A stretch of 14,324 nucleotides of DNA from CAZEFK01 sp964511405 (GTDB taxonomy: Bacteria; Pseudomonadota; Alphaproteobacteria; Elsterales; Elsteraceae): assembly GCA_964511405.1 (NCBI GenBank), contig CAZEFK010000187.1:1-14324 (forward strand). The letters are read 5' to 3'. Position 1 is the first letter of the stretch. Each line of letters opens with the position of its first letter. Positions 13,637-14,324 of the stretch are shown here, in pieces. A program made the position numbers and the translations under genes. Under the pieces are notes generated by a model that was given only the letters and a program-made list of their open reading frames with translations, ran no database searches and was not told the origin of the DNA.

Positions 13637-14324
13637 GCCTTCTGCGCCTGACCCAGCCCCAGCCGGTCGCCGGCGTAGGTCCGGGCGCGGACGCCCTGCC
13701 ACCAGTCGCGGTGCTCGAGATACCAGTCGACGGTCTGCGCCAGGCCGGCGGCGAAGTCCACCGACGGACGCCAGCCGAGCTCGGCGCGCAGGCGGCTGGA
13801 ATCGATGGCATAGCGCAGGTCGTGGCCGGGGCGATCGGTGACGTAGCGGACCAGGCCGCGCCGCGGCCCCGATGGCAGCAGGCCGGCGCGGCGATCGATG
13901 GCGTCGCAGATGGCGTGCACTACGTCGATGTTGCGCTGCTCGGCGTCGCCGCCGATGGCATAGGTGGCGCCCACTCGGCCGCGCTCCAGCACCAGCAGCA
14001 GCGCCTCGGCATGATCCTCGACGAAGAGCCAGTCGCGCACGTTCTCGCCGCGGCCATAGACCGGCAGCGGCTTGCCTTCGAGCGCGTTGGCGATCATCAG
14101 CGGAATCAGCTTCTCCGGGAACTGCCAGGGCCCGTAATTGTTCGAGCAGTTCGTGACCACCACCGGCAGGCCATAGGTGTGGTGCCACGCCCGCACGAAA
14201 TGGTCGGACGCCGCCTTGCTGGCCGAATAGGGCGAGTTGGGCTGATAGGGGGAATCCTCGGTGAAGCAGCCGGCCGGCCCCAGCGAGCCGAACACCTCGT
14301 CGGTCGAGACATGGTGGAAGCGGA
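13633..14324 (-). CDS. rmlB: dTDP-glucose 4,6-dehydratase RmlB, C-terminal part (cut by window edge)
   Basis: Converts dTDP-glucose to dTDP-4-keto-6-deoxyglucose with bound NAD. Only the last 229 residues are visible; the N-terminal Rossmann GxxGxxG lies beyond the right edge. The visible part begins RFHHVSTDEVFGSLG, containing the catalytic T-D-E triad (visible residues 7-9), then YSASKAASDH with the catalytic Y and K (visible residues 32 and 36), NCSNNYGPWQFPEKLIPLMI, PVYGRGENVRDWLFVEDH and RPGHDLRYAID. The first two include the dehydratase-specific residues that separate RmlB from plain epimerases; NNYGP and DWLFVEDH are also RmlB-specific. The stop overlaps the rmlD start. It is the first visible gene of the operon rmlB-rmlD-rmlA-GT2; whether rmlC lies upstream cannot be seen. 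Confidence 0.96.
   Translation of the reverse strand, partial: RFHHVSTDEVFGSLGPAGCFTEDSPYQPNSPYSASKAASDHFVRAWHHTYGLPVVVTNCSNNYGPWQFPEKLIPLMIANALEGKPLPVYGRGENVRDWLFVEDHAEALLLVLERGRVGATYAIGGDAEQRNIDVVHAICDAIDRRAGLLPSGPRRGLVRYVTDRPGHDLRYAIDSSRLRAELGWRPSVDFAAGLAQTVDWYLEHRDWWQGVRARTYAGDRLGLGQAQKA

Noticed and set aside
13637..14188. Extension of the RmlD frame upstream into rmlB
   Set aside because: The added residues are a shadow of rmlB in another frame; RmlD homology starts just after the GTG at 13636.
1..14324. CRISPR arrays, insertion sequences, tRNA or rRNA genes
   Set aside because: No spaced identical repeats, transposase motifs, cloverleaf or conserved rRNA segments were found on reading both strands.

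Overview
The window is GC-rich DNA with dense codon usage ending in G or C, typical of a high-GC Gram-negative bacterium. LptD (outer-membrane LPS insertion), a glmU start, a UDP-glucuronate epimerase, a GnnA/GnnB-like pair and rml genes fit an LPS-bearing proteobacterium. The LptD type, the DUF6065 protein and the overall style point to an alphaproteobacterium, perhaps of the Rhodospirillales. That placement is inference, and no RNA gene is present to anchor it.

Layout. At the left edge, the 5' end of glmU (minus strand) diverges from lptD (plus). lptD is followed, after a short hairpin, by a UDP-glucuronate 4-epimerase-like gene. Next is a compact type II toxin-antitoxin pair (3960-4644) of visibly different base composition, preceded by a promoter embedded in three half-sites spaced 10 bp apart. 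A minus-strand pair (6730 to 4676) encodes a DegT/DnrJ aminotransferase and a Gfo/Idh/MocA dehydrogenase. It is best explained as a GnnB/GnnA system making UDP-2,3-diamino sugar for lipid A. Its leader contains strong inverted repeats directly before the ribosome binding site. A divergent orphan NarL/FixJ response regulator (7153-7794) follows. It has a CRP/FNR-type palindrome at the position expected for a class II activated promoter.

The middle (7846-10666) holds three monocistronic genes of poorly known role: a DUF6065-like protein (minus), a 503-residue protein with an uncharacterised N-terminal domain and nine RTX nonapeptides (plus), and a small stand-alone SET-domain protein (minus). 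The right end is a tightly coupled minus-strand operon, rmlB-rmlD-rmlA-glycosyltransferase, with overlaps or gaps of only a few bases. It makes dTDP-rhamnose (rmlC is not visible) and probably transfers it to a surface glycan.

Taken together, at least nine of the fifteen genes concern nucleotide sugars or LPS: GlmU makes UDP-GlcNAc, the GnnA/GnnB-like pair modifies it, the epimerase interconverts UDP-uronic acids, Rml plus GT2 make and use dTDP-rhamnose, and LptD exports LPS. The toxin-antitoxin pair looks like an insertion into this envelope region. I see no CRISPR array, insertion sequence, tRNA or rRNA.
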